The notes beneath the pieces are model-generated. The model was not told the origin of the DNA and ran no database searches. It worked only from the letters and a program-made list of their open reading frames with translations. 64,000 nucleotides of DNA from Neisseria flavescens. GTDB taxonomy: Bacteria > Pseudomonadota > Gammaproteobacteria > Burkholderiales > Neisseriaceae. A program made the position numbers and the translations under genes. Each line of letters begins with the position of its first letter. Within the stretch, counting starts at the first letter, position 1. Where the stretch lies: NCBI RefSeq assembly GCF_005221285.1, contig NZ_CP039886.1, positions 2,167,883 through 2,231,882 on the forward strand. The letters are read 5' to 3'. Shown in pieces: positions 50,320 to 59,783 of the stretch.

Positions 50320-52302
50320 TTAGATATCTCCCTGCAAGCACCAGTTTTCAAAGGAAATAATTTCTTCCTGCTTGCCTGCGACAACCAAAATGTCGTCGGT
50401 TTCCAGAACGAAATCAGGGTCAAGGTCTTGGATTTTTCCGGTGTTGCGGCGGATAAACAATAGTTTCAGATAATGCGCTGCCAATGGCAATTCGCGGATG
50501 GTTTTACCGATGGCGTGTGCCTCGCCTTGTAATGGGAAGGCATGGCGGCAGATGGCCTTGCTGTCTTCGTCGGAGAAGCTGTCATCATCACTGCCGACAA
50601 ACAAGTCTTGCAAAGATGCATAGCGGCTGTGACGGATGTGGGTTATGGTTTGATAAACATGGTTGTAGGAGAGGCCGTGGCCCAACATGGCATAGCTTGC
50701 CAGCACCAGGCTGGTTTCTTTGGTATCGGAGACGGTTTCTTCCGCACCCATTTCGGTAAAGGTTTTAACGTAATCGTCATTGGTGGCGCGAACATAAACC
50801 GGCATGCTCGGATGCATGGACATGATGTTGCCGAGAACATGTTGGGTCTCGTGCATATTGTTCAGCGTGATGACCACCATTTTGGCGCGTCCCAAGCCGG
50901 CGGCTTCCAAGACTTCGCGGCGTTTGGCATCGCCAAAGGAAACCGGTTCGCCTGCGTTGCGTGCCACTTGTACGCGGGCAATGTCCAAGTCAAGGGCAAA
51001 GTAGGGGATGCCTTCTTGCGCCAATACACGGGCAACCGATTGACCACCGCGTCCGAAACCGATAATCAGGACGTGTTCGGATTTGCTCATGGTTTCCACC
51101 AACATGGAGTGCAAGTCTAAGGCTTTCATGTCCCAGTCGGATTTAACGAAGCGGCTGACTATGGCATTGCTGCTGCCCAAAATGAATGGCGCAGCAATCA
51201 TGGAGAGCAAGACGGTTGCAGTGGCCGCTTGTTCCAATTCGGGCGAAACCATATTGATTTTGCTGGAAATGGCCAGCATCACGAAGCCGAACTCGCCGCC
51301 TTGTGCCAAATAAAGCGCACTTTTGAGGCTGTCGCCCACAGGGTTTTTCATGCGCAAAGCGATGATGAAGACAACCAGTGCTTTCAAGACCAACAGGATT
51401 GCCAACAAAATCAGGATTTGCTGCCAGTTGCCGATCAGCGCCTGAATATCGAGCTTCATACCGACGGTAATGAAGAAGAAGCCCAGCAGGATGTCGCGGA
51501 ATGGACGGATGTCGTCTTCCACCTGGATACGGTATTCGGTTTCGGAAAGCAGCATACCGGCGACGAATGCGCCCAATGCCATAGACAGCCCTTCAAGCTC
51601 TGTCAGATAGGCCACGCCCAAAGTAACCAGCAAAACGTTGATCATGAAGAGTTCGGACGATTTGCGTTTGGCAACCAGTCTGAACCAGCGCGACATCACA
51701 CGGCTGCCGATAACGAACAAAATGCCCAAGGTCAGCAACATTTTCAAACCTGCCAAGCCCAGCTCTACCCACAAGTTGCCTTCGCTGCCGCCGGCAAGTG
51801 CCGGAATCAGAATCATCAGCGGTACAACGGCAATATCTTGCATCAGCAAAACACCCATGGCCATTTGACCATGCGGCTGACCCAGCTCGGTTTTCTCCGA
51901 CAGAATGCGGCTGACGATGGCGGTGGACGACATGGTCAGTGCGCCCGCAGTGGCAAACGCCCAGTTAAACGGCGTGCCCATTGCCATCAAAATGCCCATA
52001 ATCGAGAGCATGGTAATGATGACTTGCAAACCGCCCAAACCGAATACGAGGCGGCGCATGGCTTTGAGTTTGGGTAGGGAGAATTCGAGACCGATGCTGA
52101 ACATCAAGAATACAATGCCGATTTCGCCCAAATAGTCGGTGGCATGGCTTTGCGGAATCAGTTTGAACATACCCGGACCGGCAATAAAACCGACCAAAAG
52201 ATAACCGAGCATGGAAGGAATGTTGAATTTGCGACAGCAGATAACCGTAATGACGGAAACCAACAGGACAATGACAATGGGACCGAGGGAGAATTCGTGC
52301 AT
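50320..52302 (-). CDS. monovalent cation:proton antiporter-2 (KefB/YbaL type)
   Basis: 660 residues. About twelve N-terminal membrane helices (3-380) make up a Na+/H+ exchanger (CPA2) domain with GYLLVGFIAGPG and MQDIAVVPLMIL. A TrkA-N (RCK) domain (HVLIIGFGRGGQSVARVL near 418-435) is followed by a TrkA-C domain at the end. Such proteins export K+ or Na+ in exchange for H+, gated by nucleotides or glutathione. Its 3' end is about 70 bp from the tRNA array. Confidence 0.9.
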   Translation of the reverse strand: MHEFSLGPIVIVLLVSVITVICCRKFNIPSMLGYLLVGFIAGPGMFKLIPQSHATDYLGEIGIVFLMFSIGLEFSLPKLKAMRRLVFGLGGLQVIITMLSIMGILMAMGTPFNWAFATAGALTMSSTAIVSRILSEKTELGQPHGQMAMGVLLMQDIAVVPLMILIPALAGGSEGNLWVELGLAGLKMLLTLGILFVIGSRVMSRWFRLVAKRKSSELFMINVLLVTLGVAYLTELEGLSMALGAFVAGMLLSETEYRIQVEDDIRPFRDILLGFFFITVGMKLDIQALIGNWQQILILLAILLVLKALVVFIIALRMKNPVGDSLKSALYLAQGGEFGFVMLAISSKINMVSPELEQAATATVLLSMIAAPFILGSSNAIVSRFVKSDWDMKALDLHSMLVETMSKSEHVLIIGFGRGGQSVARVLAQEGIPYFALDLDIARVQVARNAGEPVSFGDAKRREVLEAAGLGRAKMVVITLNNMHETQHVLGNIMSMHPSMPVYVRATNDDYVKTFTEMGAEETVSDTKETSLVLASYAMLGHGLSYNHVYQTITHIRHSRYASLQDLFVGSDDDSFSDEDSKAICRHAFPLQGEAHAIGKTIRELPLAAHYLKLLFIRRNTGKIQDLDPDFVLETDDILVVAGKQEEIISFENWCLQGDI

Positions 52303-52523
52303 AGAGTGGGCGGCCTTTCGTTAAAAGTAGCTATTGTTATATAGGCCGTCTGAAACACGTCGAAAACCGACAGCAAAATCAAATAAAAACGCACAGAATG
52401 AACTTCATTTCTGCGATTTGATTTCCCGTATTATGCTTATTTGGATTTACTGTTTCGAGCGTTATCTAACGGATTATTAAGATTATATCAAGATAAAATG
52501 TGAAGTAGTGTTTTGATTGACAA

Positions 52524-52555
52524 AAAGGGCCGTCTGAAATATTCAGACGGCCTTT
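52524..52555 (-). terminator. DUS inverted-pair terminator after fabG
   Basis: GGCCGTCTGAA (52528-52538) with TTCAGACGGCC (52542-52552) and a T-rich edge, 16 bp after the fabG stop. Further left, 52303-52520 holds only the antiporter promoter region and a single DUS near 52343. Confidence 0.78.
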
Positions 52556-52570
52556 AAATAAACAAACGGT

Positions 52571-53317
52571 TTAAGGCATCAACATACCGCCGTTGACATG
52601 AAGTGTCTGACCGGTAATGTATTTTGCCTGATCAGAAGCCAAGAACAAGACTGCATCGGCAATATCTTGCGCTTCACCGAATTTGCCCAAAGAAGTTTGT
52701 GCTTCAAAGGTTTTGCGGGTTTCTTCCGGCAGGGCGCGGGTCATGTCGGTGTCGATAAAGCCGGGGGCAACGCAGTTGACGGTAATGCCGCGGCTGCCGA
52801 CTTCACGTGCCATAGATTTAGAGAAACCGATTAAGCCTGCTTTTGCCGCCGCATAGTTGGTTTGGCCGGCATTGCCCATCACGCCGACAACAGAAGTGAT
52901 GTTAATGATGCGACCGGCGCGCTGCTTCATCATGCCGCGCAATACCGCTTTGGAGGCGCGGAAGACGGATTTGAGGTTGACCTGCATGATGTCGTCCCAC
53001 TCTTCTTCTTTCATGCGCATCAGGAGGTTGTCGCGGGTGATGCCGGCGTTATTGACCAGAATATCCAGTTTGCCGAATTCTTTCTCGATGTCGGCAATCA
53101 GGTTTTCGATGGTTTCAGGTTCGGCAGAATTCAATGCACGGCCTTCGCCGCCCCATTGTGCCAAGCGTTCTCCGATTGCAGCCGCACCGCTCTCACTGGT
53201 GGCTGTGCCGATAACTTTTGCACCGGCCGCAGCCAAAGTATCGGCAATCGCCGCACCAATACCGCGAGAAGCGCCGGTTACCAAAGCGATTTTACCGCTC
53301 AAATCTTGTGTACTCAT
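52571..53317 (-). CDS. fabG: 3-oxoacyl-[acyl-carrier-protein] reductase
   Basis: 248 residues of the short-chain dehydrogenase family. The NADPH loop is VTGASRGIGAAIA (14-26), NNAGITRDNLLMRM is conserved, and the catalytic Ser-Tyr-Lys lies in NITSVVGVMGNAGQTNYAAA and the following K. It carries out the first reduction of each fatty acid elongation cycle. It is separated from fabD by broken glycosyltransferase genes. Confidence 0.95.
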   Translation of the reverse strand: MSTQDLSGKIALVTGASRGIGAAIADTLAAAGAKVIGTATSESGAAAIGERLAQWGGEGRALNSAEPETIENLIADIEKEFGKLDILVNNAGITRDNLLMRMKEEEWDDIMQVNLKSVFRASKAVLRGMMKQRAGRIINITSVVGVMGNAGQTNYAAAKAGLIGFSKSMAREVGSRGITVNCVAPGFIDTDMTRALPEETRKTFEAQTSLGKFGEAQDIADAVLFLASDQAKYITGQTLHVNGGMLMP

Positions 53318-53500
53318 GTTTTATTCCTTAATTGCGATTGGAAAAATGGTTTCAGACGGCCTTATACCACGAATAGGTTTTTTAATCTAACTTTTGTCTG
53401 CAGGCCGTCTGTAAATGTTTTGCGTGCTAAGGCTGCCCTGTTTTAATAAATTGGTTTAAGGTTGCTTTTGACGGCCTAGAAATTTTGTTAACAAATATGT

Positions 53501-54462
53501 TCAATAATATAGCCAGGCTTGTTTTTTATTGCCTTGTTTAAATAGGCGTTTTGCAGCTTGTTTGTATCTCTTATGCGGATTCGGGAAGGGTAAGTCGATA
53601 TTGGGCTTTTGATGGAGATAACCATTATACCAAGGAGACTTTCTATAAAAAGAATCATAAACAGGATGGAAGCCAAGATGATGCCACGGCTTGGTGCCGC
53701 CGATAAAATGAACAAGCCGGATATTTTTGGGGTTGGTGTTCAGCTCGCTTCCTTGATGGTGCCAATGTATCCGGTTGTAAGATTCCGGCAACCACCCTAC
53801 TTTGCCTTTGCAGCTTAGATTGAGCAGATCTTGATCCGGACATGCCAAGATAAATTTGCTGAGTTCGACCTGCCGTATTTTTTCGTTTAGGACAGTGTAA
53901 GCGGATGATTCGTTCCAAAATTTGTTGTTAAACAGCAGTACGCCTGAATTGAAGTAGGGGTCTGTACTTCTAAAACCGAATACATTCAATTTGTTGATGT
54001 AGGCACGGTAAAGTGTTGTTTCTGGAACGGCTGCGAGAATGACGGTAAACAGTTCTGATATATCGCCTAAGCAGAGAACGTCTGTGTCCAAATAGAGTAC
54101 AGTATCGCTTATATCGCCAAGTATGGCAGGTATGCACATCCGGCAGTACATGCGATGGTGAAATAGCTGGTTGTCTGCAGGGTAGAAAAATAATCTGTAT
54201 TCAGGTGATAAACCGTTATGGCGTAATTTGAATTGATATTTTCTAGTTGGTTGAAAATATCGAAGTCATAGTTTTCCGAACCGCTGACCAAGAGATGAAA
54301 ATGAATGGGAAAGCGGTTGTTTGCCAAAACAGAGAGCATGGATGTGCCGATGTGGCGGATATAGTTTTGATCGGCCGCATAGACAATATGTTGCACGGTT
54401 GCTGCTGGCTGATGTGTCCTGATAGGAATCACAGAAGTCAGCAGTTTTTCATTGTCAAACAT
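53501..54462 (-). pseudogene. family 8 glycosyltransferase (LOS/RfaJ-like), frameshifted
   Basis: The first frame gives MFDNEKLLTSVIPIRTHQPA and HIVYAADQNYIRHIGTSMLS up to QTTSYF. One T is missing near 54160, and the second frame continues HHRMYCRMCIPAILGDISD. The DxD metal site is in VLYLDTDVLCLGD; FNSGVLLFNN and HFIGGTKPWH are GT8 hallmarks. Together about 320 codons, nearly full length. GT8 enzymes add glucose or galactose to lipooligosaccharide. The region is AT-richer than the surrounding fab genes, which suggests transfer. Confidence 0.82.
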
Positions 54463-54681
54463 TTAAATTCTCCACAACTTTTCTAGCGATTTCTAGGGTG
54501 GGAAGCCCTAAAGCCTCTTTTTTTTCCTTAATTTTTATTTCAGGTTCAAGTTCGGATAATAGGAATCTCGGTCGTCATAGCACAAATTAATGACATCAAA
54601 ACCAAGAAAACGCAGATTTTTTTCGATACATTGATCCAGTCCGTACATGTAGGGAACGGCAAGAATAATGGTTTTTTTCAT
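54455..54681 (-). pseudogene. truncated and frameshifted glycan-biosynthesis gene
   Basis: Starts MKKTIILAVPYMYGLDQCIE, then KNLRFLGFDVINLCYDDRDS and YYPN. A missing G near 54550 leads to a stop; the other frame continues LEPEIKIKEKKEALGLPTLE and ends in a TGA that overlaps the ATG of the family 8 gene. Openings like this occur in capsule/LOS glycosyltransferases, but only about 75 codons remain, so most of the gene is deleted. The family is not certain. Confidence 0.5.
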
Positions 54682-54707
54682 AATGTATTCGGATTGGAGT
54701 GGGCTGA

Positions 54708-54750
54708 TTTTTCAGACGGCCTTGCCTGACAGGATAAGGCCGTCTGAAAA
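54708..54750 (-). terminator. DUS inverted-pair terminator after fabD
   Basis: TTTTTCAGACGGCCTT (54708-54723) and AAGGCCGTCTGAAAA (54736-54750), four bases after the fabD stop. Confidence 0.85.
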
Positions 54751-54754
54751 CGTT

Positions 54755-55681
54755 TTAGTGGGCTTCGATAAATGCAGCCACTTGGTCGGCATTGGTCAAT
54801 GCGCTGCACGCGGCTTCTTTGTTGATGCGTTTGGCGAGGCCAGCGAGGACTTTGCCGGGGCCGCATTCGGCGGATTTGGTGATGCCTTCGGAAACAAGCG
54901 CGTTGACGGTTTCTGTCCAGCGCACCGGGCTGTACAGTTGGCGTACCAAGGCATCTTTGATTTTGTCGGCATCATCGTAAGAAGCGACATCGGCGTTATG
55001 GATGACGCGGATTTGCGGTTGTTTGATGGTGATGTCTTTCAATGCTTCGGCAAGTTTTTCCGCTGCAGACTGCATGAGGCTGCAATGTGAGGGAACGGAA
55101 ACAGGCAGTAGCAGGGCGCGTTTGGCTCCGGCTTCTTTGGCGGCGGCCATGGCGCGTTCGACTGCGGCGGTATTGCCGGCAATCACGACTTGGCCTGGGG
55201 AGTTGAAGTTGACGGCTTCAACGACTTCGCCTTGTGCAGCTTCGGCACAGATGGCTTTTACTTGTTCATCTTCCAAACCCAAAATAGCGGCCATTGCGCC
55301 TACGCCTTGCGGTACGGCAGATTGCATGAGTTCGGCGCGCAGGCGGACCAGTTTGACCGCGTCTGCGAAATCCAATGCGTCGGCAGCGACGAGGGCGGTG
55401 TATTCGCCGAGGCTGTGGCCTGCAACGACGGAAGGGATTTTACCGCCGGCTTCCAAGTAGGCGCGGTAGGTGGCAATGCCGGCAGCCAGCATGATGGGCT
55501 GGGTGTTGACGGTTTGTCCGATTAATTCGGCATCTTCGCCGTTAATCATTGCCCACAGGTCTTGATCCAATATGGCGGAAGCTTCGTCAAATGTGGCTTT
55601 AACGATAGCTTGCTCGGCAAAGCCGTTCATCATGCCTAGGCTTTGTGAGCCTTGTCCGGGGAAGAAGAATGCGAAAGACAT
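54755..55681 (-). CDS. fabD: malonyl-CoA:ACP transacylase
   Basis: 308 residues. FPGQGSQSLGM at the N-terminus, the active-site serine in GHSLGEYTAL (about 90-99) and the partner histidine in SVPSHCSLM. It loads malonyl groups on acyl carrier protein. Between it and fabH is a small DUF1294 gene. Confidence 0.95.
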   Translation of the reverse strand: MSFAFFFPGQGSQSLGMMNGFAEQAIVKATFDEASAILDQDLWAMINGEDAELIGQTVNTQPIMLAAGIATYRAYLEAGGKIPSVVAGHSLGEYTALVAADALDFADAVKLVRLRAELMQSAVPQGVGAMAAILGLEDEQVKAICAEAAQGEVVEAVNFNSPGQVVIAGNTAAVERAMAAAKEAGAKRALLLPVSVPSHCSLMQSAAEKLAEALKDITIKQPQIRVIHNADVASYDDADKIKDALVRQLYSPVRWTETVNALVSEGITKSAECGPGKVLAGLAKRINKEAACSALTNADQVAAFIEAH

Positions 55682-55690
55682 GGTAATTCC

Positions 55691-56038
55691 TTATTGGTTT
55701 GAATGTTTGAGGGTGTCTGCCAGCAGAAGGAGGGTGGCGACAGTATTGGTTGCGGCGGTCAGCCGGAAGGTGCGGACAAATTCGGGTTTACTGTTTTTGT
55801 GCCTGAATGCGAGGCTGCCGCAATAACCGCCCGGCCAGCCGCCAAGTAGGTTGATCAGGTGTAATTTTGCTTCGGGTATGCGTCTGCCGTGGTTGCGTGC
55901 GCGCTGTTTGTCTAGGTAGTAAAGCAGGAAAACGTATGCACTCAGTGCAAGATAGGCGATTACCAGTTTGGGCAATATCGCAGCCGTTATGCTTAAAAAC
56001 AGGCTGCTGATGCAGAGTGCAAACGTTAGCGACTTCAT
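55691..56038 (-). CDS. DUF1294 membrane protein
   Basis: 115 residues with hydrophobic segments at about 5-45 and 90-110. In between stands the family signature DKQRARNHGRRIPEAKLHLI followed by NLLGGWPGGYCGSLAFRHKN. Function unknown. It lies 9 bp upstream of fabD and may be cotranscribed. Confidence 0.85.
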   Translation of the reverse strand: MKSLTFALCISSLFLSITAAILPKLVIAYLALSAYVFLLYYLDKQRARNHGRRIPEAKLHLINLLGGWPGGYCGSLAFRHKNSKPEFVRTFRLTAATNTVATLLLLADTLKHSNQ

Positions 56039-56052
56039 GGGCTTGAGCAGAA

Positions 56053-56085
56053 TAGGCCGTCTGAAAGGGATGTTCAGACGGCCTA
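56053..56085 (-). terminator. DUS inverted-pair hairpin after fabH
   Basis: TAGGCCGTCTGAA and TTCAGACGGCCTA, four bases after the fabH stop. Confidence 0.8.
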
Positions 56086-56089
56086 AACA

Positions 56090-57052
56090 TTAATATTTCA
56101 CTAAAACCGCACCCCAGGCAAAACCACCACCGATGCCTTCGAGCAAGAGGTTTTGTCCGCGTTTGATTTGGCCGTTTTTAATGCCGACATCCAGTGCCAG
56201 TGGAATCGAGGCGGCGGACGTGTTGCCGTGGTCTTGGACGGTCAAGATCACTTTGTCCATGCTCAAGCCCAAGTGTTTGGCGGTAGAGTCGATAATGCGC
56301 TTATTGGCTTGGTGCGGCACAATCCAATCGATTTGATCAGCGGTGTAACCGGCTTCTTCGATAACGTCATCTGCGATTTTGGACAGCATTTTGACGGCAA
56401 ACTTGAATACGCCGGGGCCGTCCATGCTGATATAGGGCGAACCGCAAACCTGGCCGTTGGCGATTTGTCCTGGGACGTTCAAAAGGTTGAGGTAGTTGCC
56501 ATCGGCTTTGAGTTTGCCGTGGATGATGCCCGGTTCGTCAGATGCGCTTAAGACAACCGCGCCCGCACCGTCACCAAAGAGGACGCAGGTGGTGCGGTCG
56601 TTCCAATCGACGATGCGGCTGAAGGTTTCCGCACCGATAACCAAAGCGTTTTTCGCCATGCCACTTTTGATGTAGGCATTGGCAGTGGTCAGGGCATACA
56701 TAAAACCGGCGCATACAGCTTGTACGTCAAAGGCAGGGCAGCCGTTGGCAATGCCCAATTTTTGCTGCACGATGGTTGCCGTAGAAGGGAACTGCATATC
56801 GGGAGTGGCTGTGGCGACGATAATCAGATCGATATCGTCAGCCTGCAAATTGGCATCTGCTAAGGCGCGGCGCGCTGACTCGGCGGCCAAGTCGCTGGTT
56901 TTTTCGTTGTCGTCTGCAATATGGCGAAATTTGATACCTGTACGCGTGGTAATCCACTCGTCGGAAGTATCCACTTTTTTTGCAAGGTCGTCATTGCTGA
57001 CGCGGTTGGCAGGAAGGTAGCTGCCTGTACCGAAAATTTTGGCATATTGCAT
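56090..57052 (-). CDS. fabH: 3-oxoacyl-[acyl-carrier-protein] synthase III
   Basis: 320 residues. The catalytic cysteine lies in DVQAVCAGFMYAL (about 112), the histidine in VPHQANKRI and the asparagine in DHGNTSAAS. It starts fatty acid synthesis by condensing acetyl-CoA with malonyl-ACP. I chose the ATG at 57052 (MQYAKIFGTGSYLP). Confidence 0.96.
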   Translation of the reverse strand: MQYAKIFGTGSYLPANRVSNDDLAKKVDTSDEWITTRTGIKFRHIADDNEKTSDLAAESARRALADANLQADDIDLIIVATATPDMQFPSTATIVQQKLGIANGCPAFDVQAVCAGFMYALTTANAYIKSGMAKNALVIGAETFSRIVDWNDRTTCVLFGDGAGAVVLSASDEPGIIHGKLKADGNYLNLLNVPGQIANGQVCGSPYISMDGPGVFKFAVKMLSKIADDVIEEAGYTADQIDWIVPHQANKRIIDSTAKHLGLSMDKVILTVQDHGNTSAASIPLALDVGIKNGQIKRGQNLLLEGIGGGFAWGAVLVKY

Positions 57053-57156
57053 GAGAACGGCCTTTTTAGAGAGTTGATTCGGATAGTCGGGTATTGTAAG
57101 CGAAAATGGGAAAATTCCCAATATTAAGAATGAAGTCGGTGATTAAAGATAAAAAC

Positions 57157-57192
57157 AGGCCGTCTGAACATTTTGAAGTTTCAGACGGCCTG
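57157..57192 (-). terminator. DUS inverted-pair terminator after plsX
   Basis: CAGGCCGTCTGAA (57157-57169) and TTCAGACGGCCTG (57180-57192), twelve bases after the plsX stop. Confidence 0.82.
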
Positions 57193-57204
57193 TGTATATC
57201 AGCC

Positions 57205-58272
57205 TTAAGCTTCAGTTGCTGGAGCAGCGGTGTCTTCCAGTTCTGCTGCTTTGGCGGCTTCCAAAGCAGCCAACTGGGTGGCTACGCCTTGTTCGATTTG
57301 AGCGAGGCCGGCGGATTTGGCTTCGTGGTAGGCTTCTTCTAAAGCATAACGGAAGCCGACTTCGTCAGTTCCGCCGTGGCTCTTAATCACAATGCCGCGT
57401 AAGCCAAGCAGGATGGCACCGTTAAATTTACGCGGATCCAATTTGCCTTTCAAACCTTTGAGCGCAGGCAGGGCGGCAATGGTGGCAAGTTTGTTGAACA
57501 GGGTGCTTTGGAATTCACGGCGGATGGCACCACTCATGAATTTAACCGCGCCTTCGATGGTTTTGAGCATAACGTTGCCGACAAACCCGTCAGCGACAAC
57601 GACATCGGCTTCGCCATACAAAACGCTGTTGCTTTCGATATTGCCGATGAAGTTGAGTTTACTGCTGCTCAACAGTTTAAAGGTTTGTTTGACGGCATCC
57701 GTACCCTTGATGTCTTCTGTGCCGACGTTCAAAAGGGCGACGCGAGGGCTGCCTTTTCCGGGGTGTAGCGCGTGTACCAGCTCGCTGCCGATGATGGCAA
57801 ATTGAGCCAGTTGTTCGGGTGTACAGTCAACGTTGGCACCTAAATCCAAAGCTAAAGTAACGTGTTTGCTGTCGGAAGGCAGGAATTTGGCGATGGCAGG
57901 ACGCTCAATGCCGGGAATGGTTTTGAGGACGAATCGGGCGGTCGCCATCAGTGCGCCGGTATTGCCTGCCGATACGGCGGCTTGCGCATTGCCTTCTTTA
58001 ACTTGGTTGATGGCGATGCGCATGGATGATTCTTTTTTGTTTTTCAGCGCGGATTGCGGCGCTTCATCCATTTCGACGACTTGCGCCGCATGGCAGACGG
58101 TAATGCGGTCCATAGGCGCGCCTGCCGAGCTTAATGCTTGGCGGACTGCTGCTTCATCTCCAACCATAATCAGATGTACGTCGGATTGCTGTTTCAGGAA
58201 ATCCACTGCACCGGGGACGGTAACCGCAAGGCCTGCATCTCCGCCCATGGCATCTACGGCCAGTGTAATCAT
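57205..58272 (-). CDS. plsX: phosphate acyltransferase PlsX
   Basis: 355 residues. MITLAVDAMGGDAGLAVTVP at the N-terminus, VSAGNTGALMATARFVLK and VVADGFVGNVMLKTIEG are family signatures. It converts acyl-ACP to acyl-phosphate for phospholipid synthesis. The tail after about residue 335 is Ala/Glu-rich. The start at 58272 avoids an N-terminal extension made partly of a DUS. Confidence 0.95.
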   Translation of the reverse strand: MITLAVDAMGGDAGLAVTVPGAVDFLKQQSDVHLIMVGDEAAVRQALSSAGAPMDRITVCHAAQVVEMDEAPQSALKNKKESSMRIAINQVKEGNAQAAVSAGNTGALMATARFVLKTIPGIERPAIAKFLPSDSKHVTLALDLGANVDCTPEQLAQFAIIGSELVHALHPGKGSPRVALLNVGTEDIKGTDAVKQTFKLLSSSKLNFIGNIESNSVLYGEADVVVADGFVGNVMLKTIEGAVKFMSGAIRREFQSTLFNKLATIAALPALKGLKGKLDPRKFNGAILLGLRGIVIKSHGGTDEVGFRYALEEAYHEAKSAGLAQIEQGVATQLAALEAAKAAELEDTAAPATEA

Positions 58273-58327
58273 GTTGTTCTCCGGTTTGTGTGTTTCAGAC
58301 GGCCTCAAACAATCAGACAAGCACACT

Positions 58328-58364
58328 CATCTGATTTTCAGAAGATTGAATTGAAAATCAGATG
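58328..58364 (-). terminator. perfect 13-bp hairpin after the phosphoribosyltransferase gene
   Basis: CATCTGATTTTCA (58328-58340) and TGAAAATCAGATG (58352-58364). There is no T run, but the stem is strong and sits 30 bp past the stop. Confidence 0.55.
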
Positions 58365-58394
58365 AAAAGGCTTGTTGCGACGGTTGTGCCAGAT

Positions 58395-58919
58395 TTATTG
58401 GTTTTGCGCGGCCAATTTGTTGTGTTCGTCGATGTCCAGCGCGTCCCAAGGATAGTTGATCCACCAGTCTTCAACGGTGATGCCGCTGAAATAAGGGATA
58501 CCTTCAGGAATTTTGCCGACTTTGGCTTTGATTTTTTCATGCAATACTGCTACGCCGACGGTGCCGAAATCTTCCTTCAACAATTCGTTCAGGCAAAATT
58601 CCATGGTAACGCGGCTGTCGTCCACTTCGTCAACGACCAGTACATTTTTGCCTTTCAGGACATCTGGAACGGGATCAAGCCATTGGACTTTTTTCACTTC
58701 CTCGGTAACTTGACCTTCGTTATCGTTGTCGTAGTAGGCCGTGGTGACGGCGTAAATCGGAATTTCCAAGAAGCAGCGCAACATGCGGGCAGGGATAAAA
58801 CCACCGCCGCCAATGGCAATCATGGCATCGTATTTAGTGCCGGAGTTTTGGATTTTTTCCGCCAATCCTTTGATTACGCGGTGGATGTCGTCGTAGGTGT
58901 ACCAGATTTTACGTTTCAT
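58395..58919 (-). CDS. phosphoribosyltransferase (hypoxanthine/xanthine type)
   Basis: 174 residues of type I PRTase fold. The PRPP loop is NVLVVDEVDDSRVT (about 91-104), with an upstream IAIGGGGFIPARML pyrophosphate loop. The WWINYPWD tail resembles purine PRTases acting on xanthine or hypoxanthine. Substrate not proven. It interrupts the rpmF-plsX order usual in other proteobacteria. Confidence 0.82.
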   Translation of the reverse strand: MKRKIWYTYDDIHRVIKGLAEKIQNSGTKYDAMIAIGGGGFIPARMLRCFLEIPIYAVTTAYYDNDNEGQVTEEVKKVQWLDPVPDVLKGKNVLVVDEVDDSRVTMEFCLNELLKEDFGTVGVAVLHEKIKAKVGKIPEGIPYFSGITVEDWWINYPWDALDIDEHNKLAAQNQ

Positions 58920-58957
58920 GGTGTGCTTCCGAAGAGGAAAATACAGGGTGCAATGCA

Positions 58958-58995
58958 AAAAAGCCAGTCATTGCATGGCAATATTCTGGCTTTTT
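58958..58995 (-). terminator. terminator downstream of rpmF
   Basis: AAAAAGCCAG (58958-58967) and CTGGCTTTTT (58986-58995), ending in T on the minus strand. It separates yceD-rpmF from the phosphoribosyltransferase gene. Confidence 0.8.
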
Positions 58996-59011
58996 CAGTC
59001 AGACGAACGGA

Positions 59012-59191
59012 TTATTCGCCTTTAGCTTTTACCACTTTACGGCCACGGTACATACCGTTTGGAGAAATGTGGTGTGGACGATGCACTTCGCCGGTTGCGC
59101 TGTCAACAGACAGAGAAGGCGCAGTCAGAGCGTCGTGTGAACGGTGCATACCGCGTTTAGAAGGGGATTTTTTGTTTTGTTGAACGGCCAT
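59012..59191 (-). CDS. rpmF: 50S ribosomal protein L32
   Basis: 59 residues, MAVQQNKKSPSKRGMHRSHD then ALTAPSLSVDSATGEVHRPH and HISPNGMYRGRKVV. This is the cysteine-free form of L32 typical of proteobacteria. Directly downstream of yceD. Confidence 0.97.
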   Translation of the reverse strand: MAVQQNKKSPSKRGMHRSHDALTAPSLSVDSATGEVHRPHHISPNGMYRGRKVVKAKGE

Positions 59192-59224
59192 TTCAAGCTC
59201 CTAGATAAATAAACTGTGTCCTAA

Positions 59225-59728
59225 TTAACTGCTTTTCAAACCTGCTAAAACAGCGAAGGGGTTTGGTTTGTCCCGATTGACTTCGTCCAGTGTTCCATTG
59301 TTGCCGCAGTCTTCGTGTCGAGGGGAAAAAGGGAGCGACATCAGGATTTGGTCTTCAACCAGAGTCCGCACGTCAAGCTCTTTTTCGAGCAGCATGCCTT
59401 CCAATTCTTCATCGGCAAGCATGGCTTCGTCCAAACTCTCTTCATCGGCAAACAGGACGATACGGCTGGTTTCATCGAGTAGAAACGGCATAGGCGTAAT
59501 GCAACGCTGGCAAATCAGGGGCATGTTGGCTTTGACGTTTAAATCGAGAAACAGACGTTGCAGCCGGTCGCGACCGCCTTGCAGCGTAAACGACACGCGT
59601 GTCTGTTTGTCGGCCGGATAATCGTGCGAACTGACTCGTTCATCCAATTCTTCGAGCAGGAAGCTGCCTTGCAGATTCTGCCCTTCGGCGGCGAAAACTT
59701 CTGGGTCAATCAAATTAGGGTATGACAT
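59225..59728 (-). CDS. yceD: YceD family protein (DUF177)
   Basis: 167 residues. The paired cysteine/motif region PLICQRCITPMPFLLDE, the acidic middle and the C-terminal LPFSPRHEDC segment define the family, linked to 23S rRNA accumulation in bacteria and plants. It precedes rpmF in the conserved pair. A -10-like TATAAT at 59742-59747 lies in the short divergent region with maf. Confidence 0.9.
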   Translation of the reverse strand: MSYPNLIDPEVFAAEGQNLQGSFLLEELDERVSSHDYPADKQTRVSFTLQGGRDRLQRLFLDLNVKANMPLICQRCITPMPFLLDETSRIVLFADEESLDEAMLADEELEGMLLEKELDVRTLVEDQILMSLPFSPRHEDCGNNGTLDEVNRDKPNPFAVLAGLKSS

Positions 59729-59783
59729 AAACGGAGTATGATATAATTTCGGCAGTCTAACGTCAATGTTTTTAGGTAAAAAT

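Noticed and set aside
51229..52077. 282-codon open frame opposite the Kef-type antiporter
   Set aside because: Gln/His-rich shadow of membrane-helix codons.
57095..57115. GGGAAAATTCCC palindrome considered as a dRS3-type repeat
   Set aside because: The dRS3 repeat has ATTCCC and GGGAAT ends in the opposite order with a spacer; this is a short palindrome only.
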